DNA of 64,000 nt from Bradyrhizobium sp. SRS-191. GTDB taxonomy: Bacteria > Pseudomonadota > Alphaproteobacteria > Rhizobiales > Xanthobacteraceae. Location: positions 1 to 64,000 of the forward strand of contig NZ_JANBVS010000023.1 of assembly GCF_024586915.1 (NCBI RefSeq), given 5' to 3'. Every line of letters begins with the position of its first letter. Position 1 is the stretch's first letter. Below, piece by piece: positions 1-9,352 of this stretch. The position numbers and the translations under genes are program-made. Below the pieces are notes generated by a model that ran no database searches, had not been told where the DNA came from, and was given only the letters and a program-made list of their open reading frames with translations.

Positions 1-257
1 TCGGCCTTCTTGCCCCCATTTTGCGACAACGCGCCTTTGGCGCGTGCGCGGACCTCAGCATCGAGAGGCCAGGACCACACGACTTCGCCGTCCGCAACGC
101 CTACGCTCGTCTGGCGCAGCCGTCACGTCCATCGCAGCCCACCTCCCGTATCGTGACGACGCGTACGTCCCTCTGCTCGAGGCGGGTTGCAGGGATAAGA
201 CCATGAATTCTGAAAAATAGCAAGATATTTTTACTTCAGCGAACAGGATGGTCGGCG
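1..257. other. Left edge without a supportable gene
   Basis: I see no convincing gene here. Short open frames on both strands overlap each other, lack good ribosome binding sites and look like chance frames of GC-rich DNA. A gene entering from the left cannot be excluded, but no recognisable domain crosses the edge. Confidence 0.4.
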
Positions 258-581
258 TCAGCCGGTCTGGGACTGGCCAGCCCTGTCCTTCAGAACCTCG
301 CGCGCCGCGGCCGCGATGCGCTGACACAGAGACAGCGCGGTCTCCCTGTCCCGGACATGGAAGATCTCGTCGCTGATCAGGCGGTCGTCGAGCCAGGCGC
401 GAAAGGCCTGCTCGCTGTCGAGGGTGAACGTGCCCTCCTCGTAGAGGAAGCCGCTCAGCGGCCCCTCGATCACGAAGTCGGTATCGGCGGCAAGCTGCGA
501 GGCGCGAGCGCATTGCGCCCAGATGCGGCCATCGGGGCCGACGAACGCCAGGACACCGTCGTCACGTTGCTCTACTCGCAT
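258..581 (-). CDS. Hypothetical protein (107 aa)
   Basis: This is a small soluble, acidic protein of unknown function. It starts MRVEQRDDGVLAFVG and has no membrane segment or signal peptide. I chose the ATG at 581, preceded by a GGGGA-type ribosome binding site, over an upstream GTG at 623 that would add 14 arginine-rich residues. It is the last of a group of small minus-strand genes. I recognise no domain; the N-terminal half looks beta-rich and the C-terminal half helical. Confidence rests on reading-frame quality only. Confidence 0.5.
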   Translation of the reverse strand: MRVEQRDDGVLAFVGPDGRIWAQCARASQLAADTDFVIEGPLSGFLYEEGTFTLDSEQAFRAWLDDRLISDEIFHVRDRETALSLCQRIAAAAREVLKDRAGQSQTG

Positions 582-700
582 CTTGGAATTCCCCGCACGA
601 CTATTGAAGCGAACTCTCTCCACGTCATTGCGGGCGGAAACAGATTGCCCTTATCGGCCACCGAGGACGCAGAGAGACAGCGAGCGATGCGCTCGCGCCA

Positions 701-895
701 CTAGCCCTGCTCCGGACAGCGGATCTCCTTGTAGACGGCATCCGCGAAGGCCTTGATGCCGGTGTTGATGCGCAGGGGCGAGGTCAAGGTCTGGTAGGTG
801 ACGATGCCACGGGTGATCGACAGCACCTTGTAGCTCTCGGCGATCCTGGTCTTGTAGCACTTGCCGACCTGGATGGCTTCCTCGGTCAATGGCAT
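701..895 (-). CDS. Small hypothetical protein (64 aa)
   Basis: A 64-residue protein starting MPLTEEAIQVGKCYKT. The ATG is preceded by a very strong ribosome binding site (GAGGAGGG at ideal spacing), which supports real translation despite the small size. There is no signal peptide or transmembrane segment. It has two cysteines, one near residue 13 and one near the C-terminus (IRCPEQG). Function unknown; I recognise no family. It lies downstream of the HicB-like gene on the same strand with a gap of about 40 bp, so it may be cotranscribed. Confidence 0.6.
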   Translation of the reverse strand: MPLTEEAIQVGKCYKTRIAESYKVLSITRGIVTYQTLTSPLRINTGIKAFADAVYKEIRCPEQG

Positions 896-937
896 GATCC
901 CTCCTCCTCGCTCAACCCTTCGGCCTCATGTGACGAC

Positions 938-1171
938 TCACGCCGACGGCGCTGCCGCGCGGCGCGCGCCCGGGACGGGCGGCTCGCGGTCGACGGCCTT
1001 AAGCGCGTCGAGAGCCGCAAGCAGCGCCAACCGTCCGTCGGCGATCGCCTGTTGCGCGGTCTCGCCGATGCCGATGACCCCGGGGATGTCGGGAAAGATG
1101 ACGAGAAAGCCGCCGCCGTCCCCGGCCGCCAACTCCGTCACGTCATAGAGATAAGCGTCGACATCGTTCAT
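938..1171 (-). CDS. HicB-like antitoxin domain protein (77 aa)
   Basis: The sequence fits the N-terminal HicB fold: a beta-strand with YLYDVTELAAGDGGGF, then FPDIPGVIGIGETAQQA and a helix ADGRLALLAALDAL. In HicB antitoxins this RNase-H-like fold binds HicA. It lacks the C-terminal ribbon-helix-helix or HTH DNA-binding domain that many HicB proteins carry, and ends in a short Pro/Ala tail. Its ATG overlaps the stop of the upstream HicA-like gene by 4 bp, so the two are translationally coupled in the canonical hicA-hicB order. The fold is inferred from pattern; antitoxin function is inferred from context. Confidence 0.65.
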   Translation of the reverse strand: MNDVDAYLYDVTELAAGDGGGFLVIFPDIPGVIGIGETAQQAIADGRLALLAALDALKAVDREPPVPGARRAAAPSA

Positions 1172-1767
1172 CGCGCGGCCTCATCCATGCCGTCGATCAT
1201 CGCCACGAAGGCGCGGATGTGCGGCGGCCTGATCGGCGCCTTCAGCGGAATGGTCACGCAATGCGGCACCGAGGGATGCAGGAAGACCTCGTGCGTGCCG
1301 GTGATCTTGCGAAACTTCATCGCATATTGCGAGGCGATGATCTCGAGATCGACCGGCTTCCAGTCGTCACGCGGATTGGCGCGCAGCGCTTCGACGCGTT
1401 GGCTGTGTGTCCTGCCGTGTCGTTTTTCCGACATCGCGCCGGGCAACGGCGCAGCATTGTCGGTCGCAGCGCTGCCGTCCTCGGGCTGGACCAGGCGAAC
1501 AAAGGCCAGGATGAAATCGCCGACGCTGTCGTTGCGATGGGCAAGCCGCCAGTTCTGCGACAACACGAGCCTCGCACCGCTGCGGGCGTTGTGGAGCGCG
1601 GCGAGTTCATCCATCATGGTCAGGACCCTGACGGCGCTGAGATTATAGGGCTCCTGCGTGAACTTGCGCTTGAGGTCGATGCGCTCCTTGCGCAGGCTGG
1701 CGTTCTTGACTAGCCAGTCGACGACCGTTCCGGCCCAGAATGCCTCGGTGTTGACAGCCTCAGACAT
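1168..1767 (-). CDS. Large protein with a C-terminal HicA-like domain (199 aa)
   Basis: The last ~65 residues resemble a HicA mRNA interferase: a helix DLEIIASQYAM, then GTHEVFLHPS (matching the G-S/T-H motif with the catalytic His), a strand VTIPLKAPI and a final helix IRAFVAMIDGMD. HicA toxins are normally 60-80 residues. Here about 130 residues precede the domain (starting MSEAVNTEAFWAG, containing KNASLRKERIDLKRKF) and match nothing I recognise. I chose the ATG at 1767, which has a GGAGAAAGG ribosome binding site, over a GTG at 1785. It overlaps the HicB-like gene by ATGA. It may be a toxin with a fused partner domain, or a domesticated HicA-fold protein. Confidence 0.6.
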   Translation of the reverse strand: MSEAVNTEAFWAGTVVDWLVKNASLRKERIDLKRKFTQEPYNLSAVRVLTMMDELAALHNARSGARLVLSQNWRLAHRNDSVGDFILAFVRLVQPEDGSAATDNAAPLPGAMSEKRHGRTHSQRVEALRANPRDDWKPVDLEIIASQYAMKFRKITGTHEVFLHPSVPHCVTIPLKAPIRPPHIRAFVAMIDGMDEAAR

Positions 1768-1934
1768 GACCTTTCTCCGGACCACGCGCCGTGGGCGCGC
1801 GGCCGCTGCCCGGAGATCGATACAAGACCCATGCCACGGAGTCTCAACTGCCGGGCGGAAGCGCCGGCCCGGCCTATCAGTCCGTCTGCGCGAAGGCTCG
1901 CGCAGACGGCTTGCCGTGCTCCGTCAGCCGAAGC

Positions 1935-2393
1935 TCACCACAACGGGCCGCCCCAAGGTCCGCCACCCCAGCCGCCATAGTAACGGCGCGCATAATAGGG
2001 ACGGCCGTAATAGGGCGCATAGCCGACGCCGACATAGCCGTAGGGGCCGCCGCCATAATAATAGGGGTCGTCGTCGTAGTAATAGGGCGTCGCCGCCGCC
2101 GCGATGCCCGCGCCGAGCAGTGCCCCGGCGGCCAGCGCGCCGCCGCCCCAGCCCCATCCGCCGCCACGCCAGCCACCACCGCGCCAGCCTCCGCCGCCGC
2201 GCCAGCCGCCACCATGCCAGCCGCCACCGAAACCATGGCCGCCATAGCGCACTTGCGTGGTGCCGAGCGGCGCGGCGTCGGGCTTCGCGGCTGCCGACAG
2301 CGCCGTCATCGGAGCAGACATCGCCGGCGCATTCACACCGGCCAGCAGCGCACCCGACAGGGCCAGCGCCGCCACGACATTCAAGCTTCGCAT
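1935..2393 (-). CDS. Glycine/tyrosine-rich secreted protein (152 aa)
   Basis: It begins with a clear Sec signal peptide (MRSLNVVAALALSGALLAG, with cleavage likely near PAMSA). A long Gly-Trp-rich block of repeated GGGWRGGG units follows, then a hydrophobic Ala-rich stretch (GALAAGALLGAGIAAAA), then a Tyr-rich tail with YYYDDDPYYYGGG. The ATG at 2393 has a GAGGAG ribosome binding site; longer frames upstream run into repeats and are not credible. Such proteins are common in Bradyrhizobium envelopes. The Ala-rich segment could be a membrane or amyloid-like glycine zipper. Function unknown. Confidence 0.7.
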   Translation of the reverse strand: MRSLNVVAALALSGALLAGVNAPAMSAPMTALSAAAKPDAAPLGTTQVRYGGHGFGGGWHGGGWRGGGGWRGGGWRGGGWGWGGGALAAGALLGAGIAAAATPYYYDDDPYYYGGGPYGYVGVGYAPYYGRPYYARRYYGGWGGGPWGGPLW

Positions 2394-2598
2394 CACCAGG
2401 ACTCCTCGACTGAGATCATCACGCATGGCGGCACCATCTGGATCGGGTGCCGCTGTCCGCCGCGACCGCGACGGCTTGGAGCACGTGAGTTGCTCGAATG
2501 CTACGAACGGCCGGTCCGCGCGGCCGTTCCACGCAAAGCGCCGGCCGTTGCCGGAACACGGGCGTTTGATGCAGCAGCCTGCCCCACCGCCGGTGCGC

Positions 2599-2636
2599 TC
2601 CCCTCCCCCTTGCGGGGAGGGGTTGGGGGTGGGGGT
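2599..2636 (+). repeat. GC-rich palindromic repeat, family A, copy 1
   Basis: The element has the palindrome CTCCCC-TCCCCCTTGCGGGG-AGGGG followed by TTGGGGGTGGGGG. A near-identical inverted copy lies at 2742-2780, and further copies occur at 49995-50034 and 50173-50215. It resembles the short interspersed palindromic repeats common in Bradyrhizobium genomes and could form a hairpin in RNA. Confidence 0.75.
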
Positions 2637-2741
2637 CTCCGGGCGCTGAACTTCGTCGTGAACAAGGTCCCCTTGACGATAGGAGAGATCACACGAGTGG
2701 CTGACGAGTCCGGTCATCATCACGGAGAGCGCGTTTCCGGG

Positions 2742-2780
2742 ACCTCCACCCCCGCCCCCTCCCCGCAAGGGGGAGGGGAG
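2742..2780 (-). repeat. GC-rich palindromic repeat, family A, copy 2 (inverted)
   Basis: This is the inverted partner of the copy at 2599-2636, reading ACCTCCACCCCCGCCCCCTC and then CCCGCAAGGGGGAGGGGAG. The pair encloses about 105 bp of unique sequence, the same arrangement as the pair near 50.0-50.2 kb. Confidence 0.75.
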
Positions 2781-2865
2781 TTCACTGCCGTTGCGGCTTG
2801 AGCTTGAATCCCAACTCGCTGCGTTGTGAGGGGCGACCAGCCAACAATGCTCACCCCGTCCGGCT

Positions 2866-3192
2866 TCAATGCCGGCCGAGATTGCTGGAGCTCCCGGAAT
2901 TGTCGTCGCCGGTGCTCGGGCTGTTGTTGTTGAGCGAGCCGGTCGCATCATTCGGCGCCGACGGCGTGCGGCCCGATCCATTGCCGGGCGAGGCTGCGTC
3001 GTTCGAACTGCCCTGCCCCATGCCGGTCGTGCCGGTGTCGCTTGGCGCGGTCCCCGGTGCTGCCGTGGGCGCGGGATGCGAGGGCCCTGCGCTGCTGCCG
3101 CCGGTGCCGCTGCTTCCGTCCCCACTGCTCTGAGCCGCTGCGAGCGAGCTCGACAGCACGAGGGCGGCGGATGCGATCAAGATACGTTTCAT
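2866..3192 (-). CDS. Secreted Ser/Gly/Asn-rich low-complexity protein (108 aa)
   Basis: A signal peptide is clear (MKRILIASAALVLSSSLAAA, cleavage after AQ). The mature part is almost entirely Ser, Gly, Pro, Asn, Thr and Ala (for example SGDGSSGTGGSSAGPSHPAP), with no predicted fold, and ends SSSNLGRH. It is probably an intrinsically disordered periplasmic or exported protein. It is downstream of oxyR on the same strand, with a 62-bp gap. I recognise no family and infer no function. Confidence 0.7.
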   Translation of the reverse strand: MKRILIASAALVLSSSLAAAQSSGDGSSGTGGSSAGPSHPAPTAAPGTAPSDTGTTGMGQGSSNDAASPGNGSGRTPSAPNDATGSLNNNSPSTGDDNSGSSSNLGRH

Positions 3193-3254
3193 GAGGACGT
3201 CCTTCGTTCGAGAAGGACGACAAGACAGGCTTGGCCGGGACGTTCCTCGGCGTG

Positions 3255-4184
3255 TCAGCTGCGCCGCTTGCGGCCCTGGCCCGCGGCGGCCTGCTTGCGC
3301 AGGCTCTCGGCGGCGCCGCCGACGATCTCGGAGATCTGCATCAGCTGCTTGGCGAGCGGGCTGGTCTTGCGCCAGACCATGCCGATGCTGCGCTGGGGCT
3401 GCGGCTCGGCGAAGCGCGCCAGCGACACCGAGGCCGAGCGCGTCTCGACGCCGACCGCCATCTCCGGGATCAGGGTCACGCCCATGCCGGCCCCGACCAT
3501 CTGCACCAGGGTGGAGAGCGAGGAGGCATCGAGCATCTCGCGCGGCGCCTGCATGTTGCAGAACGACAGCGCCTGGTCGCGGAAGCAGTGCCCCTCCTCC
3601 AGCAGCAACAGCCGCATCTCGCGCAGGCTCTCGCTATTCGGCACCGCGGTGCCTTCATATTCGGGCGGCCGCACCAGCAGAAAATTCTCCGAGAACAGCG
3701 CCACCTCGGTCAGCGACGGTTCCGACACCGGCAGCGCGACGATGGCGGCATCGAGCCGGCCCTCGACCAGCTCCTCGATCAGCTTCGGGGTCTTGGATTC
3801 GCGGACATGGATGTCGATCTCGGGATGCTTGCGGGTGAGATCGCCGATCACTTTCGGGAGAAGATAAGGTGCGACGGTCGGGATCATGCCGAGCCGCAGC
3901 CGGCCCGTGAGCTTGTCGCGCGAGGCACGCGCGAAATCGCCGAGCTCGTCGACGGAGCGCAGGATCTCGCGGACACGCTCGGCGAGCTGCTCGCCGAACC
4001 GCGTCAGCACCACCTGGCGCGCATTGCGTTCCAGGAGGACCCCCCCGAGCGCGTCCTCCATCTCCTTGATCTGCATCGACAGCGCCGGCTGCGAGATCGC
4101 GCAGGCCTCGGCGGCGCGGCCGAAATGGCCGAGACGCGCCAGCGCGTCGAAATAGCGAAGCTGCCGCATCGTCAGATGGATCAT
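3255..4184 (-). CDS. oxyR: OxyR, LysR-family peroxide sensor/regulator
   Basis: A LysR-type regulator of 309 aa with an N-terminal winged HTH (residues ~5-65, LRYFDALARLGHFGRAAEAC) and a substrate-binding-fold sensor domain. The OxyR signature is visible: EGHCFRDQALSFC, with the peroxidatic and resolving cysteines (about residues 201 and 210) nine apart as in E. coli C199/C208. It is divergent from katG across 229 bp, the classic arrangement for peroxide-induced activation of catalase-peroxidase. The chosen ATG overlaps one copy of a repeated dyad, suggesting autoregulation. An in-frame ATG five codons later is possible. Confidence 0.92.
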   Translation of the reverse strand: MIHLTMRQLRYFDALARLGHFGRAAEACAISQPALSMQIKEMEDALGGVLLERNARQVVLTRFGEQLAERVREILRSVDELGDFARASRDKLTGRLRLGMIPTVAPYLLPKVIGDLTRKHPEIDIHVRESKTPKLIEELVEGRLDAAIVALPVSEPSLTEVALFSENFLLVRPPEYEGTAVPNSESLREMRLLLLEEGHCFRDQALSFCNMQAPREMLDASSLSTLVQMVGAGMGVTLIPEMAVGVETRSASVSLARFAEPQPQRSIGMVWRKTSPLAKQLMQISEIVGGAAESLRKQAAAGQGRKRRS

Positions 4185-4201
4185 CAGATTATCTTATCGT
4201 T
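4182..4201. promoter_or_regulatory. Putative OxyR operator copy 1 (oxyR-proximal)
   Basis: CATCAGATTATCTTATCGTT matches the site at 4296-4315 in 19 of 20 bases, in direct orientation 114 bp away. It overlaps the oxyR start codon and ribosome binding region, so binding there could repress oxyR. Assignment to OxyR is inference from position. Confidence 0.5.
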
Positions 4202-4295
4202 CGTTGCTGCCGAGTCAAACTTTCCTGACCACAATCCCAGGATGCATCGACAACGCACAGTGCCGCGCTGCGTTGGGGCGCCGTCACATCATGTT

Positions 4296-4315
4296 CATCA
4301 GATAATCTTATCGTT
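4296..4315. promoter_or_regulatory. Putative OxyR operator copy 2 (katG-proximal)
   Basis: CATCAGATAATCTTATCGTT contains the near-perfect dyad GATAA-TC-TTATC. It lies about 100 bp before the katG ATG, a sensible place for an activator. Together with the copy at 4182-4201 it is the only conspicuous repeat in the oxyR-katG gap. Confidence 0.5.
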
Positions 4316-4359
4316 ACGATCATCAATCTCAATTTCCCCTGATCGGAGGAGCCGCGTAG

Positions 4360-6594
<2,235 letters not shown>

Positions 6595-6617
6595 GGCAAA
6601 AGCCTGACTGACAACAG

Positions 6618-6649
6618 GCGGCGCTCCAGCGATGGAGCGCCGCTTTTTT
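6618..6649 (+). terminator. Rho-independent terminator of katG
   Basis: An 11-bp perfect GC-rich stem (GCGGCGCTCCA / TGGAGCGCCGC) with a GCGA tetraloop is followed directly by six T residues, 23 bp after the katG stop. Confidence 0.93.
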
Positions 6650-6659
6650 GTTTGTTCAG

Positions 6660-6870
6660 GGGGCCTCATGGTTCGAGACGCGCGCAAAGGGCGCGCTCCT
6701 CACCATGAGGATCAAGAGCCGAGGGCGGCACTGCACACCGACCATGAACACGCCGAGAGGCGTGTTCATGAAAAGGAGTTGGCATTTCGCCGCGAACTCA
6801 GTCCTCGTCCTGAGGAGCCCGCCGGAGGCGGGCGTCTCGAAGGACGGAGGCGAGCACGCTGCCGGCGACA
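6660..6870. repeat. Composite intergenic repeat region with hairpins
   Basis: No gene here. The stretch holds a CCTCATGG...CCATGAGG inverted repeat (from about 6664), a perfect 12-bp hairpin with GAGA loop at 6743-6770 (CATGAACACGCC / GGCGTGTTCATG), and a CCTCGTCCTGAGGAG...CGTCTCGAAGGAC block typical of dispersed Bradyrhizobium intergenic repeats. It lies between katG and the convergent transglycosylase gene. Confidence 0.6.
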
Positions 6871-6895
6871 AGCTCTGCCGTTCCGGAGCAGCCCG

Positions 6896-7711
6896 TCAGC
6901 GCTCCGCGGCGGAGCCGCCGCCGTCGATCTGGCGGCCCATCAATGCGATGGCCTTCTGATAGACGCCGGCGGCGTTCCAGGCTTCGATGGCGGCGAAGTT
7001 CGGCTCGCCCGGCTGATAGCCGGCGCCGGCCTTCCAGCCATTGGCGCGCAGGAAGTTGGCAGTCGAAGCCAGCGCGTTCGCCGCAACGTCGAGATTGCCG
7101 ACGCCATAGGCCAAGATGTTCTTCGGCATGAACTGGGTCTGCCCGACCTCGCCATGCATCGAGCCGCGGGTGTTGCCCGAGAGCACGCCGCGATCGATCA
7201 GCTTGAGCGCGGCATAGAGCTGGTCGGTGAAGAATTCCGGCCGGCGGCAGTCATAGGCCAGCGTCGCGATCGACGACAGCATGTGCTGGTTGCCGCGCTG
7301 GCTGCCGAACGCGCTCTCCATGCCCCAGATCGCAATCAGCGGCCCCGGCGGCACGCCGTAGCGCTGCTCGATCGAGGCGAACATCGCCGCCTGCGACTGC
7401 TTGAGCTGCCGGCCGCGCGCGACGATCGCAGGTGCCCCGCGCTTGGCGAGGAACTGGTCAAGCGACAGTTGGAAGCTGCGCTGGCCGCGATCGGCGGCAA
7501 TGGTGGCCGAGGCGTAGTTCGTCTGCATCAGCGCCGATATCGCGGTGCCGCCGACGCCCTTGGCGCGCGCCTCCTCGCTGAACTCGCGTTTCCACGCCTC
7601 GAAGCCCGCCGGCGACGAGCCGCATTGCGCCGCCTGCGCACCGCCACCGAAAGCCGCGAACAGCGCAGCGACAGCGAGAGGAATCGTGAGAATGGCTCGG
7701 CGCTTGATCAT
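6896..7711 (-). CDS. Lytic murein transglycosylase, MltB/SLT_2 family
   Basis: A periplasmic peptidoglycan lytic transglycosylase that cleaves the MurNAc-GlcNAc bond. The 271-aa protein starts with a Sec signal peptide (MIKRRAILTIPLAVAALFAAF...AQA), with no lipobox. The catalytic Glu is near residue 132 in IAIWGMESAFGS. The characteristic GEVGQTQFMPKNI and a C-terminal NFLRANGWKAG are present. Length and layout match the soluble alphaproteobacterial MltB-like group. It stands alone, convergent to katG and divergent from the patatin gene; the ATG at 7711 has no rival. Confidence 0.9.
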   Translation of the reverse strand: MIKRRAILTIPLAVAALFAAFGGGAQAAQCGSSPAGFEAWKREFSEEARAKGVGGTAISALMQTNYASATIAADRGQRSFQLSLDQFLAKRGAPAIVARGRQLKQSQAAMFASIEQRYGVPPGPLIAIWGMESAFGSQRGNQHMLSSIATLAYDCRRPEFFTDQLYAALKLIDRGVLSGNTRGSMHGEVGQTQFMPKNILAYGVGNLDVAANALASTANFLRANGWKAGAGYQPGEPNFAAIEAWNAAGVYQKAIALMGRQIDGGGSAAER

Positions 7712-8033
7712 CGATGCTCCTGTGGTGGCGTCCGGTCACGCGGGCCTCTGATGACACCGCCCGACATCGCAAGACGCAGCCGCGGCAATATCGGCCGCTG
7801 GGTTGAAACCGCGACAACCTATCGGAAATCGAAAAAAATCATAGCCGGTCACGCCGACCGCCGCGCGAGGTTTGCATGTCGACTGCGTGACACGACGTCG
7901 GCAAGTCTTGTCGACAAGTCTTGTCGGCAAGACTAGCCGGAAAGACTTGCCCGCAGGTTCCCCCACTCCGCTCCCGCAATCGTGATCAGCTCGCAACGGC
8001 GCCGCCGCCTCGCCCTTGATCAATCGGCAATAA
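7712..8033. other. Divergent intergenic region with a dyad repeat
   Basis: This gap between the transglycosylase gene and the patatin-like gene has no supportable coding frame. At 7900-7951 it holds a short tandem/inverted repeat (annotated separately), and at its right end lies a putative operator. Confidence 0.5.
7900..7951. repeat. Tandem and inverted AAGTCTTG repeat
   Basis: GGCAAGTCTTGTC is followed immediately by GACAAGTCTTGTC and then by inverted versions (GGCAAGACT, AAAGACTTGCC). The outer arms GGCAAGTCTT (7900-7909) and AAGACTTGCC (7942-7951) pair perfectly. It could be a regulatory site or a hairpin. Confidence 0.6.
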
Positions 8034-8056
8034 CAATACTATACGGTTCCGTTTAT
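8034..8056. promoter_or_regulatory. Putative TetR-type operator upstream of the patatin gene
   Basis: CAATACTATACGGTTCCGTT is almost the same as the site at 9266-9289 before the PepSY-like gene. The dyad core ACTATACrGT resembles operators of TetR repressors. It lies just upstream of the ribosome binding site at 8063-8067, so a bound repressor would block transcription. Confidence 0.55.
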
Positions 8057-8074
8057 AGCGTTGGGAGTCAGCGG

Positions 8075-9238
8075 GTGCGATCGCGTTCGGTATTTGCGGC
8101 TGGTGGTCTGGCCGGGTTGTGCAGTCTCGTTCTGTTGCTCGGCGGCTGCGCCTCGGTGGAGCAGCGCACGGCCTATTCGGCCGATGATGCGAAGCGCGCC
8201 AGGATCGAAGGCTTCCAGGCGATTCGGATGTGGGCGGACGCTCCGGCCGAGAGCTTCGACAGTGCGTCGTTCAAGCCGCGGCCCCAACCCGGCAAGCCGT
8301 TCGCCTATCTGGCCTTGTCCGGCGGCGGCGGCGATGGCGCGTTTGGCGCCGGCATTCTCAACGGCTGGAGCGAGAGCGGCGCACGTCCGGAGTTCACCAT
8401 CGTCTCCGGCGTCAGCACCGGCGCGCTGATCGCGCCGTTTGCGTTCCTCGGGCCGGCCTACGATCCGACCTTGAAGGAGATGTACACCAGCGGCCTCGCC
8501 AGTTCGTTCGCCGCTTCGCCCAATGCGCTGGGCGCGCTGTTCGGCTCGTCCGTCTTCGACGGCCAGCCGCTCCGCGACGCGATCGCGCATTACACGACCC
8601 CGGAGCTCCTGGAGGCGATCGCGAGGGAGCACGCCAGGGGGCGCCGGCTGTTCGTCATCACCACGGATCTCGACGCCGCGCGGCCGGTGCTGTGGAATAT
8701 GGGCGAGATCGCGTCCGCACGGACGCCACGGTCGTTGCAACTATTCCGCCAAGTGCTGACCGCATCCGCCAGCGTTCCCGTCGCGTTTCCGCCGGCGCTG
8801 ATTGCCGCCTCTTCCGACGGCAAGCCGATCGAGGAGATGCATGTCGATGGCGGCGTCTCGACCCAGGTCTTCACCTTTCCCGATCGCCTGCTGATGCAAA
8901 CGGGATCGTCGCAGCGCCTGGCCGCCAAACCTGCCATCTACATCATCATGAACGGGCGGACGTCGGCTGATTTCCAGCCGGTCGAGAACAGCACCAAGGC
9001 GATCGCGATCCGGTCGCTCGGCATGAAGAGCAAGCGCGAGATCCAAAGTTACCTCTCGGCCACCTACCAGTTCGCCAGGCGCAACGGCATGGCGTTCAAC
9101 ATGACCGCGATCGATCAGTCCGTTCCCGAGAGCCAGGGCATCGGGTTCGATACCGACGACATGCGCGCGCTCTACGCGCTCGGTCACGACAGCGCGCGGT
9201 CCGGCCGGTTCTGGGCGCAGACGCCGCCGCTGCCTTGA
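8075..9238 (+). CDS. Patatin-like phospholipase, predicted lipoprotein
   Basis: A patatin-family serine lipase/acyl hydrolase with the Ser-Asp dyad: oxyanion motif GGGGDGAFGAG, nucleophile Ser114 in GVSTG, and Asp258 in VDGGVST. I prefer the GTG start at 8075 (ribosome binding site GGGAG at 8063). It gives a 387-aa protein with an ideal lipoprotein signal (MRSRSVFAAGGLAGL...LLLGGC), so the protein should be lipid-anchored, probably to the outer membrane. The upstream ATG at 7982 would place the operator-like site inside the gene and bury the signal. A PepSY-like gene with the same operator follows, and a tetR gene lies beyond it. Substrate unknown. Confidence 0.85.
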   Translation: MRSRSVFAAGGLAGLCSLVLLLGGCASVEQRTAYSADDAKRARIEGFQAIRMWADAPAESFDSASFKPRPQPGKPFAYLALSGGGGDGAFGAGILNGWSESGARPEFTIVSGVSTGALIAPFAFLGPAYDPTLKEMYTSGLASSFAASPNALGALFGSSVFDGQPLRDAIAHYTTPELLEAIAREHARGRRLFVITTDLDAARPVLWNMGEIASARTPRSLQLFRQVLTASASVPVAFPPALIAASSDGKPIEEMHVDGGVSTQVFTFPDRLLMQTGSSQRLAAKPAIYIIMNGRTSADFQPVENSTKAIAIRSLGMKSKREIQSYLSATYQFARRNGMAFNMTAIDQSVPESQGIGFDTDDMRALYALGHDSARSGRFWAQTPPLP

Positions 9239-9265
9239 GCTTGACAGCCGCCCGCCACGGAATTA

Positions 9266-9289
9266 CAAAACTATACAGTTTCGTTTTAT
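9266..9289. promoter_or_regulatory. Putative TetR-type operator upstream of the PepSY-like gene
   Basis: CAAAACTATACAGTTTCGTT followed by TTAT contains the near-palindrome AAACTATACAGTTT. It matches the site at 8034-8056 in most positions. It lies about 65 bp upstream of the ATG at 9353, in the 114-bp gap after the patatin gene, indicating a second co-regulated promoter. Confidence 0.55.
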
Positions 9290-9352
9290 CACAACCGTTT
9301 CCCTGGGGATTGCTCTACAAGCACCGACCGAGATCGGAGACAGCAGGCCGCC

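Larger units (their letters stand above)
2394..2865. other. Intergenic stretch with an inverted repeat pair
   Basis: This 472-bp gap between two secreted-protein genes has no good coding frame. It contains two inverted copies of a GC-rich palindromic element (annotated separately at 2599-2636 and 2742-2780). The upstream part must hold the promoter of the Gly-rich gene, but I cannot assign -35/-10 boxes. Confidence 0.6.

Noticed and set aside
6743-6770. 12-bp hairpin as a second katG terminator
   Set aside because: It lies about 150 bp after katG, is followed by only four A residues, and a complete terminator already exists at 6618-6649; it belongs to a repeat region.
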